Shown piece after piece: positions 42,740 to 52,546 of a stretch of 64,000 nt of DNA. The notes under the pieces are model-generated. The model was not told the DNA's origin, did not search any database, and saw only the letters and a list, made by a program, of their open reading frames with translations. The stretch lies in assembly GCF_030125375.1 (NCBI RefSeq), contig NZ_JASJUU010000023.1:40626-104625 (forward strand), given 5' to 3'. The stretch is from Pseudoalteromonas umbrosa. Lineage in GTDB: Bacteria > Pseudomonadota > Gammaproteobacteria > Enterobacterales > Alteromonadaceae. Made by a program: the position numbers and the translations under genes. Every line of letters starts with the position of its first letter. The stretch's first letter is position 1.

Positions 42740-44860
42740 GTGAATTATCTAACTCCCTCATTAATAACTAGTCTGCTATTTAGCTCTGCGGGCGTATTCG
42801 CAAATACTTCAACTTCAGATAAAACAGTACTTGAGCATATTGAAGTTCAAGGTGTGCAATCTCGGCTGCAAGCACGTGGAATCTTAAAAGACAGCATTGC
42901 CAGAACAGAGCTGATAGATGCCGAGCAATTAAAAAATATGCAGGCTGCCAATTTAACGGAGGCGATAGATAAGGCACTGGGAATTCGAGTCTCCAACGAA
43001 TGCTCAATGTGTGGCGCAAAACGTATCATGATCAATGGTATGAAGGGGGAGCACACCAATGTTTTGATCGATGGCGTGCCCATGCACACCATGTTATCTG
43101 GGTTTTATGGAATGGATAGCATCGCGACATCAGGCATTGGCACCATAGAAATTGCACGTGGTGCAGGTGCATCCTTGACCGCACCAGAAGCCATTGGCGG
43201 AACAGTTAATTTAGTGTCCCAAAAGCCAGCTAAAAATGCCGCTGAGCTAGACATGGCGGTCGGAAATTATGAGTATAGAAAAGTATCCATGGTTGCTATG
43301 GGCGTCAGTGAAGATGAGCGCAGCAGCATCAGTGCCATTGCGCAACAAGACAGTCGTGATCAATTTGACGGCGACCACAATGGCGTCAGTGAATCTCCAC
43401 TTTTAGACAACCAGTCCATTGCCATCACGCTCAGCCATGATTTATCACTCGATACAACTATCAAAGCGCGCTATGGACGCAGTGACTCTGAAGTGTTTGG
43501 CGGTCCAGTACTTGGCGACACCACCAGCTCAATAGCCGAGACGTTGGCCAGTGTCAATCAAGGAGAAGCTGAGCGTTTGTTCGTCGATAACCAAGTCGAT
43601 GGTCGCTATGTCGGCCACCCTTGGGAAACCGCAGAATGGGTCGACACACAAAGAGAAGAGTGGTTAGTGTCACTGCTACACAGTATGAATGACAAGCTCA
43701 CTGTCGATATCAGTTATGCCAATGTTGAGCATATTCAAGACTCTTTCTATGAAAGTATTGATTACTTTGCGCAAGATGACATGCAATTTATCACTGCCAA
43801 ACTCTATTATGCACTGAATGATCAGCACCTTATCACCCTGGGGGTCGATCATCGTGATGAGCAAATGCGTAGTCACAGCGCAGCATTAGCCGACAATCCA
43901 CTCTATATGTCTGACAGCTTTGATTACACCGTATCAGGTTTGTATATTCAGGAAACCTATACCCCGTCCATTGATTTTGAACTGGCCTTGGCAGTACGCT
44001 TCGACCGCATCACCGCAGATTTTATCGCCAATCGAGTCACTGATAACGAAATAGATGAAACCTTGGTTTCTCCACGGCTGGACATACGCTGGTTTCACCA
44101 CGAAAACTGGACATCACGGTTCTCTGTAGGCCAGGGCTACCGTGCACCATTATCTTTTTTTGAAAGCGATCATGGGATATTAGATGCTGAAAAAGGTTAC
44201 TTAGTCGATGTGCATGATGTCGAACGCTCTATCGGATACAACTATTCACTGAACCACAGTGAGAACAAACTCAATGCAACATTGTCACTGGCCTATACGC
44301 AAGTCGATAATCTAGCCACCCTGTCTCACAACGAAACTGGTACACCTGTACTCGGCCAATTATCTGAACAGGCTGATGTGTGGGCTTGGGATCTCGCATT
44401 GAGCTATCAACTATTAGAGCAACTTCAGCTTGGCGCCAGTATTGAGACTTACAGGTACAATGATGAATTTAAGTCCTCCTTTGGCATAGCACCCACCGAA
44501 AAACGCGCCAGTATCAATCTTGAGTTTGTGCAAGCCGCGTGGACCGTTACAGCCAATTACCTATTTGTGCCCAGCAGAGACTTGAATGATTATGGCTATG
44601 AGGGTTTCAATGATATCCAGGCACAACAACCTAAAGCTACGGACGTCTCTAGTTATGGATTGCTAGATTTTAAAGTCACCTATGCACTGACAAATAATAT
44701 TAAGCTATATGCAGGTATGAATAATGCGCTAGATTACAATCAAGCAGCTGATGAAGCGTCTCCACTGTTGTTTGACAGCGAAGGTGGATATGACGTCACC
44801 TATATTTATGCACCGCTTAGAGGCAGACAAGCATACCTTGGCTTTGACTATGACTTTTAA
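42740..44860 (+). CDS. TonB-dependent receptor with CxxC in the plug
   Basis: 706 residues from a GTG start. A signal peptide (ending VFAN) is followed by a plug with VSNECSMCGAKRIMINGM, placing C88 and C91 in a CxxC, then NVLIDGVPM and the conserved ARGAGASLTAPEAIGGTVNL. A barrel of about 22 strands ends YLGFDYDF. The cysteine pair in the plug sets it apart from common siderophore receptors and may bind a metal or be redox active. A perfect Fur box lies before it. The stop overlaps a thioredoxin-like gene by 11 bp. Substrate is likely an iron or other metal complex. Confidence 0.87.
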   Translation: MNYLTPSLITSLLFSSAGVFANTSTSDKTVLEHIEVQGVQSRLQARGILKDSIARTELIDAEQLKNMQAANLTEAIDKALGIRVSNECSMCGAKRIMINGMKGEHTNVLIDGVPMHTMLSGFYGMDSIATSGIGTIEIARGAGASLTAPEAIGGTVNLVSQKPAKNAAELDMAVGNYEYRKVSMVAMGVSEDERSSISAIAQQDSRDQFDGDHNGVSESPLLDNQSIAITLSHDLSLDTTIKARYGRSDSEVFGGPVLGDTTSSIAETLASVNQGEAERLFVDNQVDGRYVGHPWETAEWVDTQREEWLVSLLHSMNDKLTVDISYANVEHIQDSFYESIDYFAQDDMQFITAKLYYALNDQHLITLGVDHRDEQMRSHSAALADNPLYMSDSFDYTVSGLYIQETYTPSIDFELALAVRFDRITADFIANRVTDNEIDETLVSPRLDIRWFHHENWTSRFSVGQGYRAPLSFFESDHGILDAEKGYLVDVHDVERSIGYNYSLNHSENKLNATLSLAYTQVDNLATLSHNETGTPVLGQLSEQADVWAWDLALSYQLLEQLQLGASIETYRYNDEFKSSFGIAPTEKRASINLEFVQAAWTVTANYLFVPSRDLNDYGYEGFNDIQAQQPKATDVSSYGLLDFKVTYALTNNIKLYAGMNNALDYNQAADEASPLLFDSEGGYDVTYIYAPLRGRQAYLGFDYDF

Positions 44861-45347
44861 ACCAGCCTCTATACTTTGGCTTTTACTTGCAGCGCCTTTT
44901 GGCGCTGCGGCCATAAGCCCTTTTTACCAGTTAAATCTGACCCCAATCACACAAAATGCACCTAGCAGCTTATCAGTCTACCAAGGTCAAGTACTTGCAA
45001 TCATCCTTGTACAACCTGATTGCAACTGGTGTAAAAAGCAATATAAGTTGCTCTCTCATCTCGTTGAGCAACAGCCAAAAAACTGCCATAAACTGGACGT
45101 AATGATGATGGCAACAGGGGGCGACAGACATGCTCTAAAAAGGGCCATGAAACGCTATCAAAGTCGCTTTCCCATCACTACCTTGCCTAATAAATTAGCG
45201 CAGTCATTGACAGTAAAAAGCGCACCACAATTGTTTATTTTAGATAGTGAGGGAGTATTAGTGACCTACCACATTGGCTTTATGCCAGAACATGCTTTAC
45301 GAAGTGCATTGAATGGGTTAGTGGCAAAAGCGCAATGTAAGGCTTAG
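44850..45347 (+). CDS. Periplasmic thioredoxin-like protein coupled to the TonB receptor
   Basis: 165 residues from ATG 44850. A signal peptide (about 1-21, ending GAAA) leads to a thioredoxin-like fold: LAIILVQPDCNWCKKQYKLL carries the active-site CNWC (58-61) after a beta strand, and SAPQLFILDSEG resembles the strand with the cis-proline. Its start overlaps the receptor's end, implying translational coupling. It may keep the receptor's plug cysteines reduced or oxidised, or act on the imported ligand; this is inference from context. Confidence 0.8.
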   Translation: MTFKPASILWLLLAAPFGAAAISPFYQLNLTPITQNAPSSLSVYQGQVLAIILVQPDCNWCKKQYKLLSHLVEQQPKNCHKLDVMMMATGGDRHALKRAMKRYQSRFPITTLPNKLAQSLTVKSAPQLFILDSEGVLVTYHIGFMPEHALRSALNGLVAKAQCKA

Positions 45348-45352
45348 CTGGG

Positions 45353-45523
45353 TTAGTTCGCTTTACCCAGCCAGTTTAAAAAGCCTTTTGCATCGGCGGT
45401 GTTTGCAAAATCGATGTAACTTAGGCCTGATTGATGCTTTACTGCCATACGGCATTTATGCATAGAAATTGATTGGACCGGTAACGTAATCGCCACCTGC
45501 TGTCCTTGGTATAAGTAAGACAT
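45353..45523 (-). CDS. Small hypothetical protein
   Basis: 56 residues from ATG 45523, MSYLYQGQQVAITLPVQ onward; a longer frame to 45574 lacks support. The peptide is soluble, with a strand-rich first half and a terminal helix (FLNWLGKAN). I do not recognise it. It is convergent with the thioredoxin-like gene, and an inverted repeat GCTGGGT/ACCCAGC (45347-45371) spans both gene ends, which could terminate both. No strong ribosome site is visible. Confidence 0.4.
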   Translation of the reverse strand: MSYLYQGQQVAITLPVQSISMHKCRMAVKHQSGLSYIDFANTADAKGFLNWLGKAN

Positions 45524-45978
45524 AATAAAACGCTCATTTTTTAATATTAATATCTCTACGTGCACAATACACAAAGAGGTTTATTTACATGATGCCTTAT
45601 TAAGGTCTGCTGAATAGTGCCCACACTCGGTGGCAACATTTATAACCATGATAATGACATGGTCGTACAATTGATAATTTCAAGACAGACGCATTAAGGC
45701 GCTAACTTTAAAACTATGACTGACTGGATCAAGGTAAGACATATTACTGCTTATATTTGTGAGTTTCATAAGCAAGTTGGTCAGCATACTTTAATTGATT
45801 AAACTGTACAAGAGAAAAATGAAGTTTATGTGTCATTTTTACACAATTCTCTTTTCAAAGTCGCTTTTCAATAACCCATAACGTCAGAATGCAGAACTTC
45901 ACTGTACATAAAATCTGCACCCATGTCTGTAATGACTATACTTAACTATGCTACTAGCCTAATTTTGGAGGATACTTT
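45524..45978. other. Intergenic region before the hybrid kinase gene
   Basis: About 455 bp. CCATG-ATAATGA-CATGG (45647-45663) is a small dyad. Around 45810-45860 AAAATGA/TCATTTT and flanking AGAGAA/TTCTCT can form a hairpin. A 28-codon frame at 45715 has no recognisable product. The right end holds GGAGGA before the kinase GTG start. No further gene or operator is supported. Confidence 0.35.
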
Positions 45979-47511
45979 GTGCACAGACTGGAAAAGGAAC
46001 TGTACGCGAAGCTAAAAGAACACCCAGAGATTTTCGACTTTGTGGTTGAATCGTCTTTGGATGGTCTCTGGTACTGGGATCTAGATAACCCAGAACAAGA
46101 ATGGATGAGCCCCAAATTATGGCAAACACTTGGTTACGACCCCAATACCAAAAAACACGAGGTCAGCGAGTGGCACAAAATCATCAATCAAGACGACCTC
46201 CAACAAGCCCTTGAAAACTTCGAAAAGCACAAAGCAGATCCCAGCCATCCTTATGACCAAGTAGTCAGGTATACCCACGCTACTGGCAAAACAATATGGA
46301 TACGGTGCAAAGGATTAATAATCAGAGAGCCGGATGGCCACCCAACTCGCATGATTGGCTCTCACATCGATATCACTGAATTTAAAGAAAGTGAACGTCG
46401 GGCTATTGAGGAACTCGAAGCCCGAGAGCAGTTTTTTGCGCGGATGTCACATGAAATCCGCACCCCCCTTTTTGGCATCTTAGGTATTGCTGGTACTTTA
46501 AAAAGCGCTGTGGGCAATGAAAAAATAGCGCAAGACATCAGTACCATATTGAGCTGTGGCGAACAGTTGCAGTCTCTTCTCAATGATATACTCACGCTGT
46601 CTAAACTAGACGCTGAAAAACTCTCCACCAGCATCGAAAAGGTCTCGCTAGACAATGTATTCAGCCATATTCACGAACTGTACGATGCTGCGGCAAATGA
46701 AAAGCAATTAACCCTCAATGTAGAGACGCACAACCTCACTCATGTTTATGTTAAAACTGATAAAGTAAGACTCACCCAAGTTTTGAGTAACCTAGTCAGC
46801 AATGCGATCAAATATACTAAGTCAGGTTCGGTGACCATCAGCGCGGCGATCACAGCGCACACATGCACAGTCTCTGTCATCGACACGGGTGTTGGCATTA
46901 AAGATGTTGATGCGATATTTCAAGCGTATACCCAAGAAGACAACTCTTATGAAGGCATGGTCAGCGGTAGTGGGTTGGGGCTGGAGGTCGTCTCTCAACT
47001 CTGTGAATTACTCGACTATCAACTTACCTTTGAATCCCAGCTTGGTGCGGGTACACAAGTCTCTATTTCAATGCCTGTGGAAATCATCAGGCAGCACAGC
47101 GAGCCAGAGCCCATTACAACCAAGGTACACATTCCCGACATTAACCGTGTTTTGGTGGTTGATGACAACGCACTCAATCTCGTTATCACCAATAAAATGC
47201 TCTCGACATTTTGCACCGACATAAAGCAAGCAGCTGATGGCTATGAAGCGCTGCAAGTTATTAATAACTCGCCGCCTTTTGATCTCATTTTACTCGATAT
47301 CAATATGCCAAAAATGAATGGCTATGAGGTACTTGCACTGCTCAAGACGATGTCAATATCAGAATCTACTCGGATCATCATGCTCTCAGCTGATGCTTAC
47401 GAGGCCACACAGCAAAAATGCCTTGAACTAGGTGCAAATGGGTATTTAACTAAGCCGTTTAATCAGCAAGAGTTAATGGAAGCTCTTGCTACCACAGACT
47501 CGAATATATAG
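45979..47511 (+). CDS. Cytoplasmic hybrid sensor histidine kinase (PAS-HisKA-HATPase-REC)
   Basis: 510 residues from GTG 45979, with GGAGGA nine bases upstream. Domains in order: PAS_3 (about 18-130, LDGLWYWDLDNPEQEW and IGSHIDITEFKESE), HisKA with FARMSHEIRTPLFGI, HATPase_c with SNLVSNAIKYT, DTGVGI and GSGLGLEV, and a C-terminal receiver (about 388-505) with LILLDINMPKMNGYE. No membrane helix is present. The stop codon overlaps the start of a solute-binding protein gene, so the two are coupled. No separate response regulator or DNA-binding output is adjacent. Confidence 0.92.
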   Translation: MHRLEKELYAKLKEHPEIFDFVVESSLDGLWYWDLDNPEQEWMSPKLWQTLGYDPNTKKHEVSEWHKIINQDDLQQALENFEKHKADPSHPYDQVVRYTHATGKTIWIRCKGLIIREPDGHPTRMIGSHIDITEFKESERRAIEELEAREQFFARMSHEIRTPLFGILGIAGTLKSAVGNEKIAQDISTILSCGEQLQSLLNDILTLSKLDAEKLSTSIEKVSLDNVFSHIHELYDAAANEKQLTLNVETHNLTHVYVKTDKVRLTQVLSNLVSNAIKYTKSGSVTISAAITAHTCTVSVIDTGVGIKDVDAIFQAYTQEDNSYEGMVSGSGLGLEVVSQLCELLDYQLTFESQLGAGTQVSISMPVEIIRQHSEPEPITTKVHIPDINRVLVVDDNALNLVITNKMLSTFCTDIKQAADGYEALQVINNSPPFDLILLDINMPKMNGYEVLALLKTMSISESTRIIMLSADAYEATQQKCLELGANGYLTKPFNQQELMEALATTDSNI

Positions 47512-48308
47512 TGTCAATGCTTATGACAACGACCAAGTTCTCGGTTTTCACAGTACTATTTTTAAATCTGGCTTTTTTAGTGCTGAGTCATTCACTCCAT
47601 GCGCGCACCCTGACGATTACGATTGGTGAGTATCCTCCCTACTCTGGAAAACGCTTAGCGCATCAGGGGCTAGTGCCACAAATCCTTCGGAAAGCCTTCG
47701 CCAAGCAAAATATTCAGGTCAAGTTTGTCTTTATGCCATGGGCCCGCAGCTTTAAAGAGTCCGAAAAAATCAACTATGATGCATCTGCGTTTTGGTTTTG
47801 CACAGATAAAAGACAGCAAGATTATTTTTGTAGTACAGCATTATATGAAGAGACCGCAGTGTTTTTTTACAATAAAAATAATCCCGTTCCTCCTTGGCGT
47901 TCCCTGCCGGAGCTAGATAAATACCGCATCGGTGCAACTCGAGGCTACAGCTATACACAAGAGTTTTGGCAATTAGCAAATACTGGTTTCTTAGATATCA
48001 ATGTCATGACCCGAGATGAGCAGAATCTCTCAATGCTACTCAAAGGAAGAATTGATCTTTTCCCCATGGGATTACTGCCTGCAAACTATTTGTTAGAGCA
48101 AAAGTACCCAGATAAAAAACATCAACTCAGTTATCACACAACACCGCTCATGACAGGGACACTGCACCTGTTATTTCCAAAAAACAAAGAGGATTCAATC
48201 GAGTTATTAAAAACTTTTAACGAGGGAATGCAAAAAATCAAAGTAAGCGGTGAATACCAAGCCATATTGAGCCAAGCCCAAAGTGATCAAGCTATTCATT
48301 CTCCCTAG
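47511..48308 (+). CDS. Periplasmic solute-binding protein, SBP_bac_3-like
   Basis: 265 residues if it starts at the GTG overlapping the kinase stop; ATGs at 47517 and 47523 are alternatives. A signal peptide ends near SLHA. The mature protein starts TLTITIGEYPPYSG and has GLVPQILRKAFAKQNI and the hinge region TRGYSYTQEFW, typical of family 3 binding proteins for amino acids or similar. No ABC permease is adjacent, common for such proteins in Pseudoalteromonas. It may be a sensory partner for the coupled kinase, though the kinase lacks a periplasmic part. Confidence 0.8.
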   Translation: MSMLMTTTKFSVFTVLFLNLAFLVLSHSLHARTLTITIGEYPPYSGKRLAHQGLVPQILRKAFAKQNIQVKFVFMPWARSFKESEKINYDASAFWFCTDKRQQDYFCSTALYEETAVFFYNKNNPVPPWRSLPELDKYRIGATRGYSYTQEFWQLANTGFLDINVMTRDEQNLSMLLKGRIDLFPMGLLPANYLLEQKYPDKKHQLSYHTTPLMTGTLHLLFPKNKEDSIELLKTFNEGMQKIKVSGEYQAILSQAQSDQAIHSP

Positions 48309-48433
48309 TATCAATAAGTAAAACGATATTGGCATTGAAAATTGCTACTGAGGATGTGCTTTACTTCACGACAATTGAAATATATACCCACTTGATGCGG
48401 TCTTTAAGAATAGTTCATATTCTTGGAGTTCAT

Positions 48434-49306
48434 ATGCAACATAAAATGCTTATAAATTTGGTGACCGGTTCATTAGCCTTTAGCTTATTTATTTTCGGGT
48501 TATCAATGATGCTAGGCGGCAACGACCGCTATGTACACGCCATTACACAGCTTTATTTCTTAGACAGCTTTTTATCACAGATGCACGCAGCACAATTACT
48601 CGGTGGCGTGATTGTGATAATCAGCGCAATGTTAATTTTTCAGCACTCCGTGCTAAAAAAAGCAGCTGGCATCGGATTATGTGCGCTTAGCACTATGTTT
48701 TTATTTTCTTTATTTTCTGAAACTCGCTGGATATCTTCCCTTGGAGGGTTTCCTGTTATTGGTTCCGGACAAGGGATCATCAAATATTTCGCGCTATTAC
48801 CTATTGCAACCTATCTATTTTTACGTGATAAATTGACTGATAATCAACATCTCTGGTTCAACTTTTTCCCTGTCGCACTGGTACTTGTGTGGATAGGCAG
48901 CATGAAGTTTTTTGAATTTGAAGCTAAAGGGATAGAGACACTAGTAAGTCACTCGCCATTTATGTCATGGATGTATGACTTTATGTCACTACAAATGGCA
49001 TCAAACATCATTGGCATCTACGACTTATTTATTGCGGGATTGCTCGCAATCGCATTGGCTAATCAAAACAAGGCCTTATTGAACATTGCCATTCTTGGTT
49101 GCAGTGTTGTGTTTGTCATGACGCAAACCTTCCTATTCACAACACCGGGAGCGCTCAGTGCAGCCACATTACTAACAGGCACAGGTCAGTTTATCATCAA
49201 AGATATTTGGTTTATTTGTAACTTATTAATCATCACATGGATAGCACATAACCCAAGTGTGCAACATGCTAATCAACAATACTCATCGGTACCTGTGGAG
49301 AATTAG
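48434..49306 (+). CDS. DUF417 (YkgB/RclC-like) membrane protein
   Basis: 290 residues from ATG 48434 with GGAG seven bases upstream. About eight hydrophobic segments. The middle KFFEFEAKGIETLVSHSPFMSWMY is close to the signature of YkgB/RclC, the inner-membrane protein linked to reactive chlorine resistance in E. coli. RclC is about 197 residues; this protein has an extra N-terminal helix set (about 1-100), so it is an expanded relative. Role may relate to oxidant stress or quinone/redox handling; not shown here. It overlaps the convergent cyclase by 38 bp. Confidence 0.72.
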   Translation: MQHKMLINLVTGSLAFSLFIFGLSMMLGGNDRYVHAITQLYFLDSFLSQMHAAQLLGGVIVIISAMLIFQHSVLKKAAGIGLCALSTMFLFSLFSETRWISSLGGFPVIGSGQGIIKYFALLPIATYLFLRDKLTDNQHLWFNFFPVALVLVWIGSMKFFEFEAKGIETLVSHSPFMSWMYDFMSLQMASNIIGIYDLFIAGLLAIALANQNKALLNIAILGCSVVFVMTQTFLFTTPGALSAATLLTGTGQFIIKDIWFICNLLIITWIAHNPSVQHANQQYSSVPVEN

Positions 49307-50879
49307 GTTTAACCAAATTCACGATATGCGCGCAATTACGGCCATTTTCTTTGGCCGTATACATTGCTCGATCAGCATGATTCAACGCAATTTCGGCACT
49401 TTCATGACTACTCGGACGCATCACTGCACCACCAATACTGACAGACACAAACTTCGACGCATCAGATCCTTCATGTCTTATTTTTAGCCCTTGAACGACC
49501 TCTAAGCATTGGTCACAGAGCGAATCTACTCGTTCTGTATCTGGCAAAATAAAGACAAACTCTTCACCTCCAATGCGTGCAAACACATCACAGGGACGCT
49601 TTGCCAATGTATTCAATGCTTGTGCAACACTGCGTAGGCATTCATCTCCCATTATGTGCCCATAACGGTCGTTATATTCTTTAAAATAATCAATATCAAC
49701 CACCAGCAAACTGATTGGACTAGAAATACGCGCAGCTCGACGAAATTCCTTTTGCAATTGCAAGTCGAACAAGCGTCGATTCGAAACCTGTGTTAAACCA
49801 TCCACTTGCGTGAGGACCTGCAACTGCGCATTCGCTTTATCCAGCTCATAGGTTTTTGCTCTCACCGCCTGTGCAATGGCAAGCTGTTTGCGATATAACA
49901 AGCGAACATATAGTACGGTCAGAGTTGTCGATAAAAAACCAATCACTAACACGATATAAGGCATTGCGGAAGTACGACTTGCGATAAATTGAGCAGATGG
50001 CGTCGCGCTTATTTGCCAATCTCGCCCCCACACCTCAATCCAAGCAATAACCGGTGGTGTGCCAGCCTCCAATGTTCCATCTCTATGCAGCTCTTGAGCG
50101 GTTTGCTCTGTCACATCTTTAATTGTAAAAGCAATATCTCCCTCATTTTTACCAAGCTTAGACTGCGCAATCAAAGCCTGTACTTTAAATACTCCCACAA
50201 CAAAACCGAGAATATGCTCTCTTTTTTCCAGTACTGTAACCGGACTATCAAGATACACTGGCCGCATCGCTAAAAATGCACTGTGCCCTTTGGGGTCTTG
50301 AACCAGTTTAAGACTTGACGTGGCAAGCGGTAGAGCAAGATCTCTTGAAGCCTGAATAGTAGATTTCCTGCGCATGTCAGATAATAGATCAAACCCCAGC
50401 ACAATCTCATTATTGTAAATCGGCTCTACAAACTGAATTGGATAGTATTCTGATCGCTCTGCTGCGTACTGCATAGCACCAGAGGAGTGCCGTTCCGTGA
50501 TTGAAAAGTGCGAATGGTGGTTTAAGCCTTCTTGTTCAAATTCAGCGCGGCTTTCATGTACAACTCTTGGCGCCCACTCCAGCGCTTGAATACCCGAGTG
50601 ATAAGCAATCAGTTCTGCTGAGACCCTCTTAAACAAGGGCTTGGTTACATATGTTTGCGTCTCAAATAAAATAGCCAAGCTATGTAACGTTGCCAAATGG
50701 CTCAATACATTTTGCTTAAAAGAGTCAACACGCAAAAGGTATTCTTGGTTAAATTCTTGGGTCATTAAACGCTGTTGCTCAGCATGCAAGGCATATCCTA
50801 AAAACCCAGTTAAGCTAAATCCAAGTAACACCACAAGCCCTTGCAACAGCCCCGCATAATGACGATGCGTTAATTCCAT
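49269..50879 (-). CDS. CHASE-domain diguanylate cyclase
   Basis: 536 residues. TM1 (about 10-31), a periplasmic CHASE domain (about 45-270; HSGIQALEWAPRV and LGFDLLSDMRRKSTI are typical), TM2 (about 300-325), coiled coil, and GGDEF (about 365-520) with IGGEEFVFIL. The residues RPCD lie exactly five positions before GGEEF, a complete RxxD inhibitory site, so product feedback is expected, unlike the cyclase at 2158. The last 38 bp are shared with the convergent DUF417 gene. Ligand unknown; CHASE domains often bind small adenine-like or peptide signals. Confidence 0.92.
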   Translation of the reverse strand: MELTHRHYAGLLQGLVVLLGFSLTGFLGYALHAEQQRLMTQEFNQEYLLRVDSFKQNVLSHLATLHSLAILFETQTYVTKPLFKRVSAELIAYHSGIQALEWAPRVVHESRAEFEQEGLNHHSHFSITERHSSGAMQYAAERSEYYPIQFVEPIYNNEIVLGFDLLSDMRRKSTIQASRDLALPLATSSLKLVQDPKGHSAFLAMRPVYLDSPVTVLEKREHILGFVVGVFKVQALIAQSKLGKNEGDIAFTIKDVTEQTAQELHRDGTLEAGTPPVIAWIEVWGRDWQISATPSAQFIASRTSAMPYIVLVIGFLSTTLTVLYVRLLYRKQLAIAQAVRAKTYELDKANAQLQVLTQVDGLTQVSNRRLFDLQLQKEFRRAARISSPISLLVVDIDYFKEYNDRYGHIMGDECLRSVAQALNTLAKRPCDVFARIGGEEFVFILPDTERVDSLCDQCLEVVQGLKIRHEGSDASKFVSVSIGGAVMRPSSHESAEIALNHADRAMYTAKENGRNCAHIVNLVKPNSPQVPMSIVD

Positions 50880-51103
50880 GCTTATCCCCTATCATCCATG
50901 TCACTTGCAAGTATAGATAAAGGCATCAAGAACACAGCATAATTAACGAAAATTAGTCTCTCACTGGTGCATAGCCATCTCACAATTCATTCGGCAGACA
51001 CCCGCTTCTCTGCTATTATCGCTAACTTGCGATATTACTGTCGCTCAACATAAGATTAAAGCAAAGGCCGAGCTGCACTTTGGCCAAACAGAAGAGAACT
51101 TGC

Positions 51104-52507
51104 ATGAATTTTTCCCAACTTGGGCTATCTCAAGTACTGTTAGATACACTTCAGTCTAAAGGGTATCAATCACCGACTCCAATCCAACAGCAAGCAATCC
51201 CAGCCGTTTTAACTGGTGAGGATGTCATGGCAGCCGCGCAAACAGGCACAGGTAAAACAGCCGCGTTTACCTTACCTTTAATCGAAAAACTGTTAGCCTC
51301 TCAACAACCTCATGCTAATCAAGCTCGTGTTCTAGTCTTGGCTCCTACACGCGAACTCGCGATTCAAATAGCTGAGAGCGTAGAAACCTATAGCGCAGGT
51401 ACTAGAATTCGAAGCACAGTAGTATATGGCGGAGTGAAAATAAACCCACAAATGATGCGCTTGAGAAAAGGCGTTGATATCTTAATTGCTACACCAGGTA
51501 GGTTACTCGATTTATACCAACAAAATGCAGTGAAATTCACAGAGCTTAGTACATTAGTCTTGGACGAAGCGGATCGTATGCTGGACATGGGCTTTATTCA
51601 TGATCTTAAAAAAATCATCAGTCTGTTACCTAAAAAGCGTCAAAACTTACTATTCTCAGCCACTTTCTCGGACCCAATTCGAGCACTTGCAAAAACTCTC
51701 TTTGCTGCCCCCGTTGAGATTTCTGTTGCCGCAGAGAATACTGCTGCAAAAACGGTTATTCAAAGTGCATATGCACTCGATAAATCACAAAAAAACAAAC
51801 TACTAAGTCATTTTGTTTTAAATAAAAAGTGGCAGCAAGTCTTGGTTTTTTGTCGCACTAAGCATGGTGCGAACCGTTTGGTTACTTATCTTGACAAAAA
51901 TCATATCAGTGCTGCAGCGATACACGGTAATAAATCTCAAGGTGCTAGGGTAAAAGCATTAAATGGCTTTAAAACAGGTGAAATCAACGTGCTGGTTGCC
52001 ACAGATATTGTTGCTCGTGGTCTTGATATCAGTGAACTTCCCTACGTAGTCAATTACGATTTGCCCAATACTTATGAAGATTATGTACATAGAATTGGGC
52101 GCACCGGTCGTGCAGGTGCTGAGGGCATCGCGGTGTCATTTGTAACGCTTGCAGATGCTGATGACCTATATGGCATTGAGCGTTTTATTGGCGCACTCAT
52201 CCCTAGAGCAGAAGAGCCTGGATTTGTACCTCAAAACCCGGTTCCAGAAAAAGCTCTAGATACAAGACCCATAAAACCTAAGAAACCCAAAAAGCCCAAA
52301 AAGAAACAGCAAAACGAAGCTGGCAGTACACAGCATTCAGCCAAGTCGAAAGATCCGGTAAAGACTAAAAGCCAAGTAAAAAAGAGCCGAACTCCACGTA
52401 AAGAAAAACCAACCACGGGTAAATCAACGCATGCAGCTAAGCCTAAACCACAAGGTCAAAATCAGCGCAACCGCAGCGGTCGTGCAGCAATAAAACCAAA
52501 TAAATAA
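51104..52507 (+). CDS. rhlE: ATP-dependent RNA helicase RhlE-like
   Basis: 467 residues from ATG 51104 (MNFSQLGLSQ, typical RhlE N terminus). DEAD-box motifs: Q motif TPIQQQAI, I AQTGTGKT, Ia APTRELA, II VLDEADRMLDMGF, III SAT, and VI HRIGRTGR. The C-terminal 90 residues are very rich in Lys, Pro and Gln, an RNA-binding tail. RhlE unwinds RNA in ribosome assembly and RNA decay, often important in cold. A hairpin GAAAAGCTG/CAGCTTTTC follows 13 bp after the stop. Single gene, strong call. Confidence 0.93.
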   Translation: MNFSQLGLSQVLLDTLQSKGYQSPTPIQQQAIPAVLTGEDVMAAAQTGTGKTAAFTLPLIEKLLASQQPHANQARVLVLAPTRELAIQIAESVETYSAGTRIRSTVVYGGVKINPQMMRLRKGVDILIATPGRLLDLYQQNAVKFTELSTLVLDEADRMLDMGFIHDLKKIISLLPKKRQNLLFSATFSDPIRALAKTLFAAPVEISVAAENTAAKTVIQSAYALDKSQKNKLLSHFVLNKKWQQVLVFCRTKHGANRLVTYLDKNHISAAAIHGNKSQGARVKALNGFKTGEINVLVATDIVARGLDISELPYVVNYDLPNTYEDYVHRIGRTGRAGAEGIAVSFVTLADADDLYGIERFIGALIPRAEEPGFVPQNPVPEKALDTRPIKPKKPKKPKKKQQNEAGSTQHSAKSKDPVKTKSQVKKSRTPRKEKPTTGKSTHAAKPKPQGQNQRNRSGRAAIKPNK

Positions 52508-52519
52508 CTCAACCCCAAA

Positions 52520-52546
52520 GAAAAGCTGGGAGTTTCTCAGCTTTTC
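52520..52546 (+). terminator. Likely terminator of rhlE
   Basis: GAAAAGCTG and CAGCTTTTC pair around GGAGTTTCT soon after the rhlE stop codon. T residues are within the stem rather than after it, so efficiency is uncertain. Confidence 0.6.
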
